From Niastella caeni (GTDB lineage Bacteria > Bacteroidota > Bacteroidia > Chitinophagales > Chitinophagaceae): a DNA stretch of 64,000 nt. The notes beneath the pieces were generated by a model. That model saw nothing but the letters and a program-made list of their open reading frames with translations. It was not told the origin of the DNA and did not search any database. The position numbers and the translations under genes are program-made. The stretch covers positions 310,001 to 374,000 of the forward strand of contig NZ_STFF01000006.1 of the NCBI RefSeq assembly GCF_004834005.1. Reading direction: 5' to 3'. Below, piece by piece: positions 53,648 to 63,264 of the stretch. The stretch's first letter is position 1. Each line of letters begins with the position of its first letter.

Positions 53648-53661
53648 TGTAAGCGATTGTA
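53648..53661. promoter_or_regulatory. LacI-type operator 2
   Basis: TGTAAGCGATTGTA shares the TGTAANCGATT core with operator 1 and overlaps the first base of the lacI-like start codon. The centre-to-centre distance is about 58 bp, suitable for autoregulatory looping. Confidence 0.62.
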
Positions 53662-54701
53662 TGACAAAACCCAAAGAAGTAACGATTTACGACCTCGCCC
53701 GTAAATTGAATGTCTCGATAGCTACCGTAAGCCGGGCCTTAAAAGACGACCCTGTTGTAAGTAAAAAAACCAAGAAGAAGATCTTCGACCTGGCCGAAGA
53801 AATGGGCTACCGGTACAATCACTTTGCCCGCAATTTGCGTGAGCAACGCACCTACACTATTGGCGTTATTGTTCCCCGCCTCAACAGCTATTTCATGAGC
53901 ACGGTCATTGCCGGTATTGAAAGTGTTGCTAATAACGAAGGTTATACCCTTATTATTAGCCAGTCGTCTGAAAAGGCCGATAAAGAAATGGCCAGCGCCA
54001 AAACCATGTTCAACAACCGCGTGGATGGCATGCTGGTTTCCCTGGCCTACGATACGGAGGACATTGCGCATTTTGACCAATTTATAAAGAAGAATATTCC
54101 ACTCATTTTTTTCGACCGCGTAGCAGACCATCCCGATTGCACCAATGTTTTAATTGATAACCGCAAAGGCGCATATGAAGCTACCTGCCATTTGATAGCA
54201 CAAGGCTGCCAACGCATTGTTCATATAACCGCTACACCAAAACGAAATGTATATGTAGATCGATTGGCCGGTTACAAACAGGCATTGGCCGATCACCAGA
54301 TCCCGTTCGATGATAAATACATACTGATCAATAACCTGAGCCAGGAAGCCGGTGCACAGGCCGCCGCAACCATTCTGCAGATGAACCCATTGCCCGATGC
54401 CATTTTTGCTGCAAACGATAATTGTGCCGTGGGCTGTATGATAGCATTGAAAAAAGCAGGCCTTCGTATTCCGCAGGATATCGCATTCGCCGGTTTTAAT
54501 AACGACCCGGTTTCAACAGTCATTGAACCTAATCTTACCACCATTAATTACCCGGGTTATAAAATGGGAGAAATGGCAGCCACCAGTCTCATTAACCATT
54601 TAAATGGCGTGAACAGCATTGACTCAACCAATACCATCTTGTTAAGATCGGAATTAATTATACGAGCTTCATCGTTGAGAACAAAGTCAGATAGTGAATG
54701 A
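53661..54701 (+). CDS. LacI-family transcriptional regulator
   Basis: A 346-residue repressor: LacI helix-turn-helix (residues 4-50, VTIYDLARKLNVSIATVSRAL), hinge helix (KIFDLAEEMGYRYN) and a periplasmic-binding-like sensing core (TIGVIVPRLNSYFMSTVI ... AGFNNDPVSTVIEPNLTTI). Positioned between the esterase-uxuA pair and the GH67-SDR-GH10 genes, it is likely a repressor responding to glucuronate- or xylose-derived sugars. Two operators lie in its own promoter region. Confidence 0.92.
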   Translation: MTKPKEVTIYDLARKLNVSIATVSRALKDDPVVSKKTKKKIFDLAEEMGYRYNHFARNLREQRTYTIGVIVPRLNSYFMSTVIAGIESVANNEGYTLIISQSSEKADKEMASAKTMFNNRVDGMLVSLAYDTEDIAHFDQFIKKNIPLIFFDRVADHPDCTNVLIDNRKGAYEATCHLIAQGCQRIVHITATPKRNVYVDRLAGYKQALADHQIPFDDKYILINNLSQEAGAQAAATILQMNPLPDAIFAANDNCAVGCMIALKKAGLRIPQDIAFAGFNNDPVSTVIEPNLTTINYPGYKMGEMAATSLINHLNGVNSIDSTNTILLRSELIIRASSLRTKSDSE

Positions 54702-54707
54702 GAAAAG

Positions 54708-54886
54708 AGCTGCAAGCTGCAAGCTGCAAGTTGCAAGCTGCAAGCCGCAAGCTGCAAGCAATACAGCTTAAAGCCAAAAGCCGAAAGCAAAAAGGAAAGC
54801 CGCAGGAATTGTATTAGGCAATCTGCATTGAACTTTGAACTAAGAACTGAAAACTGAAAACTGAGAACTGAGAACTGAGAACCCCC
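54708..54886. repeat. Heptad arrays between lacI-like and GH67 genes
   Basis: Fourteen AGCTGCA/AAGCCNA-family units (54708-54805), including seven near-identical AGCTGCA copies, and nine AACTGAG-family units (54824-54886) that end two bases before the GH67 ATG. Confidence 0.92.
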
Positions 54887-54888
54887 AT

Positions 54889-57030
54889 ATGAAGAAATTG
54901 CTCATTATTATTATTGGTATTCTTATAAACAACTCTTTACTGGCAGAAGACGGCTACCGTTTGTGGCTGCGGTATAACACGGTTCACGATCCTGCTTTAT
55001 TACAACAATACCGCCAACAGATCACCAGTATTCTTTCCCCCGGTGATGCTGATGGGTTGTTCAGGGCGCAGCAAGAATTGATCACGGGCCTCTCCGGGTT
55101 ACTGGGCAAACAAATATCCATGCAAATGGGTGTCAACAACGGCACCGTCATGGTTGGTCTGCCCCAGCATTTTTCTTTTATCCGTACACTGGTGGGTGAT
55201 ACGGCACTGGCGCGTTTGGGAGAAGAAGGATTTATCATTCGCACCACACGCCGCGACGGCAAAAGCGTCATTTTGATAACAGGCAACAAGGAAGCCGGTA
55301 TTCTCTATGGCGTATTTCATTTTTTACGGTTGCTGCAAACGCATCAGCCTATACAACAACTGAACATTTCCAGCACACCGAAAATTCAGCTTCGCTTACT
55401 TAATCACTGGGATAATCTGAATCGCACCGTTGAACGGGGTTATGCCGGCGGTTCTATCTGGGACTGGCAACGTTTACCAGGATATATCGACCAACGATAT
55501 ATTGATTATGCGCGGGCGAATGCTTCAATAGGCATCAATGGTACTGTACTTACCAATGTAAACGCCAATGCGATGGTGTTAACGGAAGCCTGGTTGCAAA
55601 AAGTGGCCGCACTGGCCAATGTATTCCGGCAATATCATCTCAAGGTTTATCTCACAGCCCGCTTTAGCGCACCGGTTGAAATAGGCAAACTAAAAACAGC
55701 CGATCCGTTGAATGCAGAAGTAAAGCAATGGTGGAAAGAGAAAGCGAATGAGATCTATCGCTCTATCCCTGACTTTGGCGGCTTCCTGGTGAAAGCCAAT
55801 TCCGAAGGGCAACCGGGTCCGCAAAATTATCAACGTACACATGCCGATGGCGCCAACATGCTGGCCGATGCCGTGGCGCCGCATGGCGGCATTGTGATGT
55901 GGCGTGCTTTTGTATACAGCAACGAGTCACCGGAGGACAGGTTCAAGCAGGCTTATAATGATTTCAAACCACTCGACGGGCAATTCAGAAAAAATGTTTT
56001 GGTACAGGTAAAGAATGGCCCCATCGATTTTCAACCGCGCGAACCATTTCACCCGCTCTTTGGCGCTATGCCGCAAACCCCGCTGATGATGGAGTTTCAG
56101 TTAACACAGGAATACATGGGTTTTGCCACCCACCTGGTTTACCAGGCGCCTTTGTTTAAAGAGGTGCTGAACGCCGATACGCATTCGAAAAGCAGCAGCA
56201 CGGTTGCACAAATAATCGACGGCACTGCCAATAACCATACATTGACCGGCATGGCCGGGGTAGCTAATATCGGCAGTGATATCAACTGGACCGGTCATCC
56301 ATTTGGGCAGGCTAACTGGTATACATTAGGCCGGCTGGCATGGGACAACAGCCTTACTTCCGCCCAAATTGCCAATGAATGGATCCGGCAAACCTTTTCC
56401 AACAAAAAAGCGTTTGTTGATACGGTACAACAACTCATGCTGGCTTCCCGGGAGATCATGGTCAATTATATGACACCGCTGGGCCTGCATCACATCATGG
56501 GCTATGGACATCATTATGGTCCGGCGCCCTGGTACAATAAGGCGCCGCGTGCCGACTGGAACCCGGTATATTTTCATAAAGCCGATTCTATTGGTATCGG
56601 ATTTGATCGTACAGCAAGCGGCAGCAATGCGCTGGCGCAATATCAGCCTGCCGTACGGCAGCAATTTGAAAATATGGCTACCTGTCCGGAATACTTTTTA
56701 TTGTGGTTTCATCATGTACCCTGGGATCATAAAATGCGTTCCGGTAAAACCTTGTGGGAAACCATGTGCGATAAATATTATAGTGGAGTAGACTCGGTGC
56801 GTTGGATGCAACGCAGTTGGAACCGGATGCAAAATTTTATAGATGCAGAACGGTTCAACCAGGTTCGGCAATTGTTGGCGATCCAGGAGCAGGAAGCGGT
56901 GTGGTGGCGCAATGCCTGCCTGTTGTATTTTCAAACCTTTTCCAGGAAAGCGATACCGGCGGGGTATGAGAAACCGGATCGTACTTTACAATATTACCAG
57001 GAGTTGAGTTTTCCTTATGCTCCGAATTAG
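54889..57030 (+). CDS. GH67 alpha-glucuronidase
   Basis: A 713-residue exported enzyme that removes (4-O-methyl-)D-glucuronate from the non-reducing ends of xylo-oligosaccharides. The N-terminus EDGYRLWLRYNTV and the catalytic-barrel motifs NHWDNLNRTVERGYAGGSIWDW, VKANSEGQPGPQNYQRTHADG and KNGPIDFQPREPF (carrying the catalytic Asp/Glu residues) are typical. The C-terminal helical region (HHVPWDHKMRSGKTLWE) is complete. It follows the LacI regulator and precedes the SDR and GH10 genes. Confidence 0.95.
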   Translation: MKKLLIIIIGILINNSLLAEDGYRLWLRYNTVHDPALLQQYRQQITSILSPGDADGLFRAQQELITGLSGLLGKQISMQMGVNNGTVMVGLPQHFSFIRTLVGDTALARLGEEGFIIRTTRRDGKSVILITGNKEAGILYGVFHFLRLLQTHQPIQQLNISSTPKIQLRLLNHWDNLNRTVERGYAGGSIWDWQRLPGYIDQRYIDYARANASIGINGTVLTNVNANAMVLTEAWLQKVAALANVFRQYHLKVYLTARFSAPVEIGKLKTADPLNAEVKQWWKEKANEIYRSIPDFGGFLVKANSEGQPGPQNYQRTHADGANMLADAVAPHGGIVMWRAFVYSNESPEDRFKQAYNDFKPLDGQFRKNVLVQVKNGPIDFQPREPFHPLFGAMPQTPLMMEFQLTQEYMGFATHLVYQAPLFKEVLNADTHSKSSSTVAQIIDGTANNHTLTGMAGVANIGSDINWTGHPFGQANWYTLGRLAWDNSLTSAQIANEWIRQTFSNKKAFVDTVQQLMLASREIMVNYMTPLGLHHIMGYGHHYGPAPWYNKAPRADWNPVYFHKADSIGIGFDRTASGSNALAQYQPAVRQQFENMATCPEYFLLWFHHVPWDHKMRSGKTLWETMCDKYYSGVDSVRWMQRSWNRMQNFIDAERFNQVRQLLAIQEQEAVWWRNACLLYFQTFSRKAIPAGYEKPDRTLQYYQELSFPYAPN

Positions 57031-57156
57031 CGAAAGCCAGCGAGTAGTAAGTAGCAAGTAGCGAGTAGGGGAAAGCGAGCATGCAGAATTTAGAAAATCG
57101 TAGCGAGCATTAAATATAAAGCCCTACTAGCCATTCACCACTAGCCACTAGCTTGA
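57031..57156. repeat. Inverted heptad arrays between GH67 and SDR genes
   Basis: Eleven units (CGAAAGC, CAGCGAG, TAGTAAG, TAGCAAG, TAGCGAG, ...) at 57031-57107 face complementary CCCTACT, AGCCATT, CACCACT, AGCCACT, AGCTTGA at 57122-57156. The same CACTAG/AGTAGC words occur at 7925-8057 and 45425-45592. Confidence 0.88.
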
Positions 57157-57204
57157 CACATAGAGCACAAAGGTTGAAATATAAGAAATATAAACCTAGT
57201 ATTA

Positions 57205-57954
57205 ATGAATACAGTTAATCAAACAGTAGCGATCGTAACCGGCGGTGGTTCTGGCATAGGCCTGGCTATTACAGAAAAATTTATACAAAACAATATTACT
57301 ACGGTTATTGTGGGTCGTGACCCTGAAAAACTGCACCAGGCCAAACAAAATCTCGGCACCTTGTGCATACCTATAGTTGCCGACCTGAGCGACCTGGAGG
57401 CTATTCCCGCATTGGTAAAACAGGTAATTACCCAATTTGGACGTATCGACATCCTGGTGAACAATGCCGGTATAAATATGAAGAAAGAATTTACCGAAGT
57501 AACCAATGAAGATTTTCAAAAAGTAATACAGACGAATTTAGTGGGCGTATTTGCATTGTCGCGCGAGGTGGTAAAGACCATGTTACCAAATAAGAAAGGC
57601 AGCATCGTCAACATCAGCTCTATGGCGGCGCAATACGGCATTCCGAAAGTAATCGCCTATTCGGCTTCCAAAACAGCTATTGAAGGTATGACGCGGGCCA
57701 TGGCTACGGAATTGTCGCCCCAGGGCATTCGCATCAATTGCATTGCCCCTGGTTTTATTGCAACAGATATGACATCCAAAGCATTTAACCAGGATGTTGA
57801 ACGTAAAAATAAAGCATTAGGCCGTACGCCCATGGGCGTTATGGGTATGCCCGGCGATATCGGGGATGCCGCGCTGTTCCTGGCCACCGATTCATCCCGC
57901 TATATAACAGGCGTGGTATTGCCGGTAGATGGCGGAAACTCCATCGGGTTTTAA
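57205..57954 (+). CDS. SDR-family oxidoreductase, probable fructuronate (mannonate) reductase
   Basis: A 249-residue short-chain dehydrogenase with TGGGSGIG (12-19), NNAG, the Ser-Tyr-Lys catalytic set (SSMAAQY...AYSASK) and the C-terminal VLPVDGG. In uxuA-linked loci of Bacteroidota an SDR replaces UxuB and reduces D-fructuronate to D-mannonate. Its position between GH67 and GH10 supports this role, though gluconate-type substrates cannot be excluded. Confidence 0.75.
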   Translation: MNTVNQTVAIVTGGGSGIGLAITEKFIQNNITTVIVGRDPEKLHQAKQNLGTLCIPIVADLSDLEAIPALVKQVITQFGRIDILVNNAGINMKKEFTEVTNEDFQKVIQTNLVGVFALSREVVKTMLPNKKGSIVNISSMAAQYGIPKVIAYSASKTAIEGMTRAMATELSPQGIRINCIAPGFIATDMTSKAFNQDVERKNKALGRTPMGVMGMPGDIGDAALFLATDSSRYITGVVLPVDGGNSIGF

Positions 57955-57977
57955 GAACAAAACTCAGCTACAAGAAT

Positions 57978-59045
57978 ATGAAAAAAACATTGTTTGCCTG
58001 TTTACCCCTGCTCCTTTCTATTACTTTATGCGGTCAAAACGCAACAAAAGGACTGAAAGATTATTATGCAGCTTATTTCCCGATCGGCACAGCCGTGAGC
58101 ATGCGCTCGCTATCGGGGCCGGAGGCAGAACTTATCATCCAACATTACAACAGCCTCACGCCTGAAAATGCCATGAAAATGGGGCCCATTCATCCGGAAG
58201 AGAACCGGTATAACTGGGTGGTTGCCGACTCCATTGTGAACTTTGCACAAAAACATGGGTTGAAGGTGCGCGGTCATGCACTATGCTGGCATGAACAAGC
58301 GCCCAACTGGTTGTTCAAAGATGCTGCCGGAAACACAGTTACCAAAGAGGTTTTACTGAACCGGCTGAAAGAACACATCACCACCGTAGTCAATCGCTAC
58401 AAAGGAAAGATCTATGCCTGGGATGTTGTGAACGAAGCGGTTGACGACGACAACTCCCGCTTATTACGGAATTCTTTGTGGTACCAGATCTGTGGTGAAG
58501 ATTTTATTATCAAGGCGTTTGAATATGCACATGCTGCCGATCCCGATGCCGTTTTGTTCTATAATGATTACAATACCGAACGGCCGCAAAAAATGGAGCG
58601 CATCTACCAACTGTTGAAAAAACTGGTGGATGCCAGGGTACCTGTTCATGGCGTGGGGTTACAGGCGCATTGGTCGTTATTCGAACCCAAAGAAAAGGAG
58701 CTGCGCACCGCCATTGAAAAATATTCATCGCTCGGTTTGAAGATACAGTTCACCGAACTGGACATCTCCGTTTATCCCTGGGAAAAGAACCGCCGTGCCA
58801 GGCGCCCCGACGATAACGATGCATTTACACCTGAACGTGAGCAACAGCAATTGGAGCAATACAAAAAGGTGTTCAGTATTTTCAGGGAATACAAGCATGT
58901 TATCACCGGCGTTACTTTATGGGGTGCTTCTGACCGTACTACCTGGCTGGATAACTACCCGGTAGCCGGCCGCAAAAACTATCCGTTATTATTCGATCAG
59001 AATAGGCAGCCGAAGAAGGCGTTTGAGGCGGTTACTAATTTTTAA
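57978..59045 (+). CDS. GH10 endo-1,4-beta-xylanase
   Basis: A 355-residue exported xylanase with a signal peptide of about 20 residues and a single GH10 barrel. The acid/base is Glu153 (WDVVNEAV) and the nucleophile Glu260 (QFTELDIS); HALCWHEQAPNW is the conserved substrate-binding part. It begins 23 bases after the SDR stop and is co-transcribed. There is no T9SS tail or binding module, so it is probably periplasmic or surface-attached. Confidence 0.95.
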   Translation: MKKTLFACLPLLLSITLCGQNATKGLKDYYAAYFPIGTAVSMRSLSGPEAELIIQHYNSLTPENAMKMGPIHPEENRYNWVVADSIVNFAQKHGLKVRGHALCWHEQAPNWLFKDAAGNTVTKEVLLNRLKEHITTVVNRYKGKIYAWDVVNEAVDDDNSRLLRNSLWYQICGEDFIIKAFEYAHAADPDAVLFYNDYNTERPQKMERIYQLLKKLVDARVPVHGVGLQAHWSLFEPKEKELRTAIEKYSSLGLKIQFTELDISVYPWEKNRRARRPDDNDAFTPEREQQQLEQYKKVFSIFREYKHVITGVTLWGASDRTTWLDNYPVAGRKNYPLLFDQNRQPKKAFEAVTNF

Positions 59046-59059
59046 GCTGTTCAGCATCT

Positions 59060-60574
59060 CTAATAATTCGACACAAACGCAATATACTTACCATCGGGCG
59101 ACCACGAAGGCACGTTTATAGTACCCTGCCCGCCATATACATAAGCAATAACGCGGGGAGCGCCTACAGTGGTCAGCGGCATCAAACGCAACAGCACCCG
59201 TTTATAAAAAGGATGATCTGCAGGATCGATATCTGGTGGAAATGAGATCATGACCATCCATTTTCCATCAGGGGAAATATGTGGGAACCAGTTGTGGTAT
59301 TCATCATACGTTATTTGTTCTTTTCCCGATCCATCTGGTTTCATTCGCCAGATCTGCATTGTTCCCGTAACGTTGGCATTGTAATAAATATACTTACCAT
59401 CGGGTGCATATTCAGGTCCGTCAACATGCCCGGTGGTATTGGTAGTGAGCGGTATTTCGGCGCCCCCATTCACATTCATCTTATAAATGTTGTATACCCC
59501 GCTATCGCGATGTGCCACATAAACCACCTCTTTATTGTTGGGCGCCCAGCCATGCCAATACGAAGGTGTTTTGGCGGTAAGTAATTTCGGGGTTCCCCCT
59601 GCCAGTGGCATTACGTAAACAGTTGATCCGCCACCAGGCAAACCAGCCCGGTGATGACTAACTGCTAACTGCTTACCATCAAACGAAATGCCATGGTCAT
59701 TGTTTAACCGGTCAAGATCGCCCACCCTAAATTGTTCAGGCGTTCCCCCTTCTACCGGAATAGTGTACAACTTTCCTTCTGCATTGAACAACAGTTTTTT
59801 TCCGCCGGGCATAAAGTTAGGCGCTTCAAAACGACCGGTTGATTCATGAATGACCTTTCTTCGTAAGTCCCAAACATCCATCACTTCCAGGCGGCTGTTT
59901 ATAAATCCCTGGCGATACGCATTATAATTCTCCGCTACCGGTTTGTCTATTCGTACATTCCATACACGCGCTTCTTCCACCACATCGGCATCATGCGAAC
60001 AAATAAATAAACCAGCCAACGCCGAATCCGGCATCTCGGGCATTTCTTTAATACCCACTGTTTGCAGCGGTTCGCCCGGGTGCGCCACCCGCATAATGAA
60101 CCTGTTCCCGCTTCGTTCCAATTGTATTACCTGTACGCTTCGCTTGGCAAAAAATAGCTCATCCTGAGGGTCACGCATATAGGCGCCGCGCAACGGACGC
60201 CATTGCAACACAGTTAACCCGTCGCCGTGTGAAACAGCGCTAATATGAATAGCTTCGGCATCGGTAGCTGCCCGAACCATCCAGCCGGTCTTACGATGAT
60301 GATTTGATCCCGGTCCAATAAATTCAAAATTAGCGGTGAGTATAAAATCACCTTTCATCTTTTTATAAGCGTATTGAAATTCATCGCGGTTAAACCAGAT
60401 ATTATACCCGGCTCCTTTCAGTGTGTAGGTTTGCGAACCGGCATCGTATTGAACCGAACCTTGCTTTTTGGGATTGCCAACACCTGATTGAAAGTCGAAA
60501 ATGCCGAGAGCTTGCTGTTGTGCCAGCAAAGCCGTTTGTATAAAGAAGAAGAATAGAAACGATAACACCTTCAT
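59060..60574 (-). CDS. TolB-like beta-propeller protein with N-terminal lectin-like domain
   Basis: A 504-residue exported protein. After a signal peptide (1-18) an N-terminal beta-sandwich resembling DUF1349-type concanavalin folds (about 30-215) is followed by a WD40/PD40-like six-bladed propeller (about 240-504) with repeats of the SPDGK(Y/W)I type. In polysaccharide loci such proteins bind or trim oligosaccharides; some are now shown to be glycosidases, but no catalytic residues can be assigned here. It converges on the GH10 gene. Confidence 0.75.
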   Translation of the reverse strand: MKVLSFLFFFFIQTALLAQQQALGIFDFQSGVGNPKKQGSVQYDAGSQTYTLKGAGYNIWFNRDEFQYAYKKMKGDFILTANFEFIGPGSNHHRKTGWMVRAATDAEAIHISAVSHGDGLTVLQWRPLRGAYMRDPQDELFFAKRSVQVIQLERSGNRFIMRVAHPGEPLQTVGIKEMPEMPDSALAGLFICSHDADVVEEARVWNVRIDKPVAENYNAYRQGFINSRLEVMDVWDLRRKVIHESTGRFEAPNFMPGGKKLLFNAEGKLYTIPVEGGTPEQFRVGDLDRLNNDHGISFDGKQLAVSHHRAGLPGGGSTVYVMPLAGGTPKLLTAKTPSYWHGWAPNNKEVVYVAHRDSGVYNIYKMNVNGGAEIPLTTNTTGHVDGPEYAPDGKYIYYNANVTGTMQIWRMKPDGSGKEQITYDEYHNWFPHISPDGKWMVMISFPPDIDPADHPFYKRVLLRLMPLTTVGAPRVIAYVYGGQGTINVPSWSPDGKYIAFVSNY

Positions 60575-60753
60575 ATAATATGATTAAATATAATTACAGG
60601 AATTGTTCCCGTACTGAAGGTACTACAAAGTCATTCTTTGATCTGTTACAGGCAGGTAACCGGTTAAGAAAATAGCATACGCGGTTAAAAAAGTGTTATA
60701 TAAAAATAAGGGTTACCTGCTATAAAATTGTAACTTTTCATAAATAATCTTTT

Positions 60754-61872
60754 ATGAAAGGGTTGTTTTTCTTTCTCCTGCTGCTGCCAGTTGTTGCATT
60801 CCCGCAAAACTCGCATGTAGACCACAAAACACTTGCCATTGGGTCACCCGCTCCTGATTTCAAATTGCCTGGTGTTGATGGTAAAACCTATACCTTGTCG
60901 TCTTTTAAAAATGCCGGGGTGCTGGTTATCATCTTCACCTGTAACCATTGCCCTACGGCCCAGGCATATGAAGACAGGATCATTCAACTAACAAAAGACT
61001 ATAGCGCCAAAAAAGTGGCGGTAGTGGCCATTAGCCCCAATGATCCAAAATCGGTCAGGCTCGATGAATTAGGATATACCGATATGAGCGATTCCTTTGA
61101 AGAAATGAAGGCCCGGGCAAAGCAAAAGCACTTCAACTTTCCTTATTTATACGATGGCGATGCACAAGCCACCGCCAAAGCATATGGCCCGGTGGCCACG
61201 CCACATGTTTTCATATTCGACAAAGCGCGTACCCTGCGTTACCAGGGCCGGATCGATAATATAGAAAAGCCAACCAAAACGCCTACCGAGCTAAATTCCC
61301 GTGACGCAATTGACGCTTTACTGCAAAACAAACCTGTTCCCGTTGAAACCACCAAAGTATTTGGCTGCTCCGTTAAATGGGCCGACAAAACATCGCTGGT
61401 AAAAAAAGGATTCGAGGAGTGGGCCAAAGAACCGGTAACAGTGAATACGATCAGTGAAACAGCTTTAAAAGAGCTGCTGAAAAACAATTCAGATAAGCTG
61501 CGACTGATCAATGTATGGGCCACCTGGTGCGGCCCCTGTGTTACGGAGTTCCCTGAATTCATTTCCATTAACCGGATGTACCGGCGGCGCGATTTTGAAT
61601 TTATCAGCATCAGCGCCGATGATCCTGCCAAAAAAGAAAAAGTATTGAAGTTCCTGCAACAGCAACAGGCTTCCAATACCAATTACCTGTTTGCTATAGA
61701 TGATAAATACAAACTCATAGAGGCCATTGACCCCACCTGGCAGGGCGCCTTGCCTTACACTATACTGGTTGAACCGGGCGGTAAGATCATTTATGGAAAA
61801 CAGGGCACCATTGATCCTGCAGAAATAAAACAGTTAATTGTAGACAACCGGCTTATAGGCCGGTTTTACTAA
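60754..61872 (+). CDS. Tandem thioredoxin-fold protein
   Basis: A 372-residue exported protein with two thioredoxin-like domains. The first (about 25-190) is AhpC/Redoxin-like and has Cys63-N-H-Cys66 (TCNHCP); the second (about 235-365) is TlpA-like with Cys259-G-P-Cys262 (WATWCGPC). A signal peptide precedes them. The two active sites could transfer electrons to each other. The domain order suggests periplasmic thiol-disulfide or peroxide metabolism. Confidence 0.85.
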   Translation: MKGLFFFLLLLPVVAFPQNSHVDHKTLAIGSPAPDFKLPGVDGKTYTLSSFKNAGVLVIIFTCNHCPTAQAYEDRIIQLTKDYSAKKVAVVAISPNDPKSVRLDELGYTDMSDSFEEMKARAKQKHFNFPYLYDGDAQATAKAYGPVATPHVFIFDKARTLRYQGRIDNIEKPTKTPTELNSRDAIDALLQNKPVPVETTKVFGCSVKWADKTSLVKKGFEEWAKEPVTVNTISETALKELLKNNSDKLRLINVWATWCGPCVTEFPEFISINRMYRRRDFEFISISADDPAKKEKVLKFLQQQQASNTNYLFAIDDKYKLIEAIDPTWQGALPYTILVEPGGKIIYGKQGTIDPAEIKQLIVDNRLIGRFY

Positions 61873-62318
61873 ACAACCGGAAATTATTCGGTAAATGTTT
61901 TCCGATCATATATAACCACCTGGCAAATACTATCTTGCCAAACCTGCAGTATTTACTTTTTTTTAGTACAATTTGTAATTACATTTGAAGACCAGAACAC
62001 ATTATCCAATAAACATATTTAGAAAATAAAATATGCTTTATCCGATAGTGTAGTAGCTGACAATCCGCCGCCCACTTTGTAATACATAGATCATCGACCG
62101 AATTACAATCGTGCCCAATTCGATTACTTGTTACTGTTGATGATCAAAACATGAAACATTGATTCCTGTTCCATTTTAAGACAGACAACTACATTAAGTA
62201 GTTTTTATCGCAACAATGGTAAATCATGTACTATTCATAGTACTATCGCTTACCTCTGTATGTAGATAAATTTATGATTCAATTCCCATTAAAAACCTCA
62301 AACCCAACCTCTAAAACC
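61873..62318. other. 446-base intergenic region
   Basis: No gene is recognised. The first half is A/T-rich with a run of T at 61957-61964 that may end the thioredoxin transcript. A 16-base palindrome (62229-62244) lies about 75 bases before the response-regulator ATG. Confidence 0.6.
62229..62244. promoter_or_regulatory. Palindrome upstream of response regulator
   Basis: GTACTATTCATAGTAC has 7-bp arms around a 2-base centre. Two 7-base half-sites around 2 bases resemble the layout of NarL-type binding sites, fitting autoregulation; the match is only suggestive. Confidence 0.45.
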
Positions 62319-62957
62319 ATGATTAAAGTCGGCTTGATCGATGACAACTATTTTTTGCTGAACAGCTATAAAGAGTTCCTGCAGGGTTTTCCGGATATTT
62401 CAGTTGTCTTCACGTTTATGTCATTGGCAGAATTAACCAAAACCATTAGGCATGGTTTGCATATTCCGGAACCGGATATTGTTTTGCTGGATATCAATCA
62501 GCCACAGGTAGCCGATAACAAAGGGGTTCAAACAATCCTGGAAATTTATCCGCACAGCAAGATCATCATCATCAGTGGCGATGACGATGAAAAATATATT
62601 GTTCAATCGCTTAAATCAGGGGCCAGTGGCTTTTTGATCAAGAACGCCAAGCTGATGGATATATACAGCTCTATCAGGGATGTATACAATTCCGGCGCCT
62701 GCCTTTCGCCAAAAGCAGCCAAAAAACTGATAGATCACCTGAAGAGCAATATATCGGAGCAACTGGCAACCAAACTTACCAAACGCGAAATGGAATTGGT
62801 TAACCTGTTAAAGGAAGGCTTTTCATATAAAGAGATGGCCAAAAGAATGTTTGTTTCTGTTTATACTATTAACCATCATTTAAAAAACATTTACCAGAAA
62901 CTAGGCGTAGAAACAAAGTCAGAACTCATATCCAAGATCCTTCAAAAGACCATTTGA
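62319..62957 (+). CDS. NarL/FixJ-family response regulator
   Basis: A 213-residue two-component regulator. The receiver begins MIKVGLIDDN with acidic residues and Asp58 (IVLLDIN) as phosphoacceptor; the LuxR-type HTH (about 146-210) includes LTKREMELVNLLKEGFSYKEMAKRM and the recognition helix VSVYTINHHLKNIYQKL. The ATG at 62319 is preferred over one 45 bases upstream, which adds a family-atypical extension. No histidine kinase gene is in the window. Confidence 0.9.
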   Translation: MIKVGLIDDNYFLLNSYKEFLQGFPDISVVFTFMSLAELTKTIRHGLHIPEPDIVLLDINQPQVADNKGVQTILEIYPHSKIIIISGDDDEKYIVQSLKSGASGFLIKNAKLMDIYSSIRDVYNSGACLSPKAAKKLIDHLKSNISEQLATKLTKREMELVNLLKEGFSYKEMAKRMFVSVYTINHHLKNIYQKLGVETKSELISKILQKTI

Positions 62958-63264
62958 TCTGGCTACTGCCCCTGATATGTACAGGTATTTCACGAATGCT
63001 GCTGTAAATACTATTCATTAAAGCAGGATATAGCAAAGAGGCCAGCGGTACATTTGCTTATCACAAAGGTATATTATAGTGTTTGTTTCCCCCCTATTGT
63101 AAACCACTCCAACATCCACAGTAAGGTTTAGTACTCCTATTAAGCGACAAGAAATTCCAATTACACCTTCACTTTATTATTGAAAGACCAATCGGAACCA
63201 GGTAACGGGTTTCATTTCGTAGTGCCGGGATAAAGCTTTTCATCTGGCTATGCATATTTTTTTT
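62958..63264. other. 307-base intergenic region
   Basis: No gene, terminator or repeat array is recognised. The final stretch is T-rich (63249-63264), directly before the transglutaminase-like start. Confidence 0.6.

Larger units (their letters stand above)
53354..53660. other. 307-base divergent region of the xylan locus
   Basis: No gene is present. It contains an 18-unit heptad array (53361-53486), an A/T-rich promoter zone and two operators (53587-53606 and 53648-53661) for the LacI-family regulator. Confidence 0.75.
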
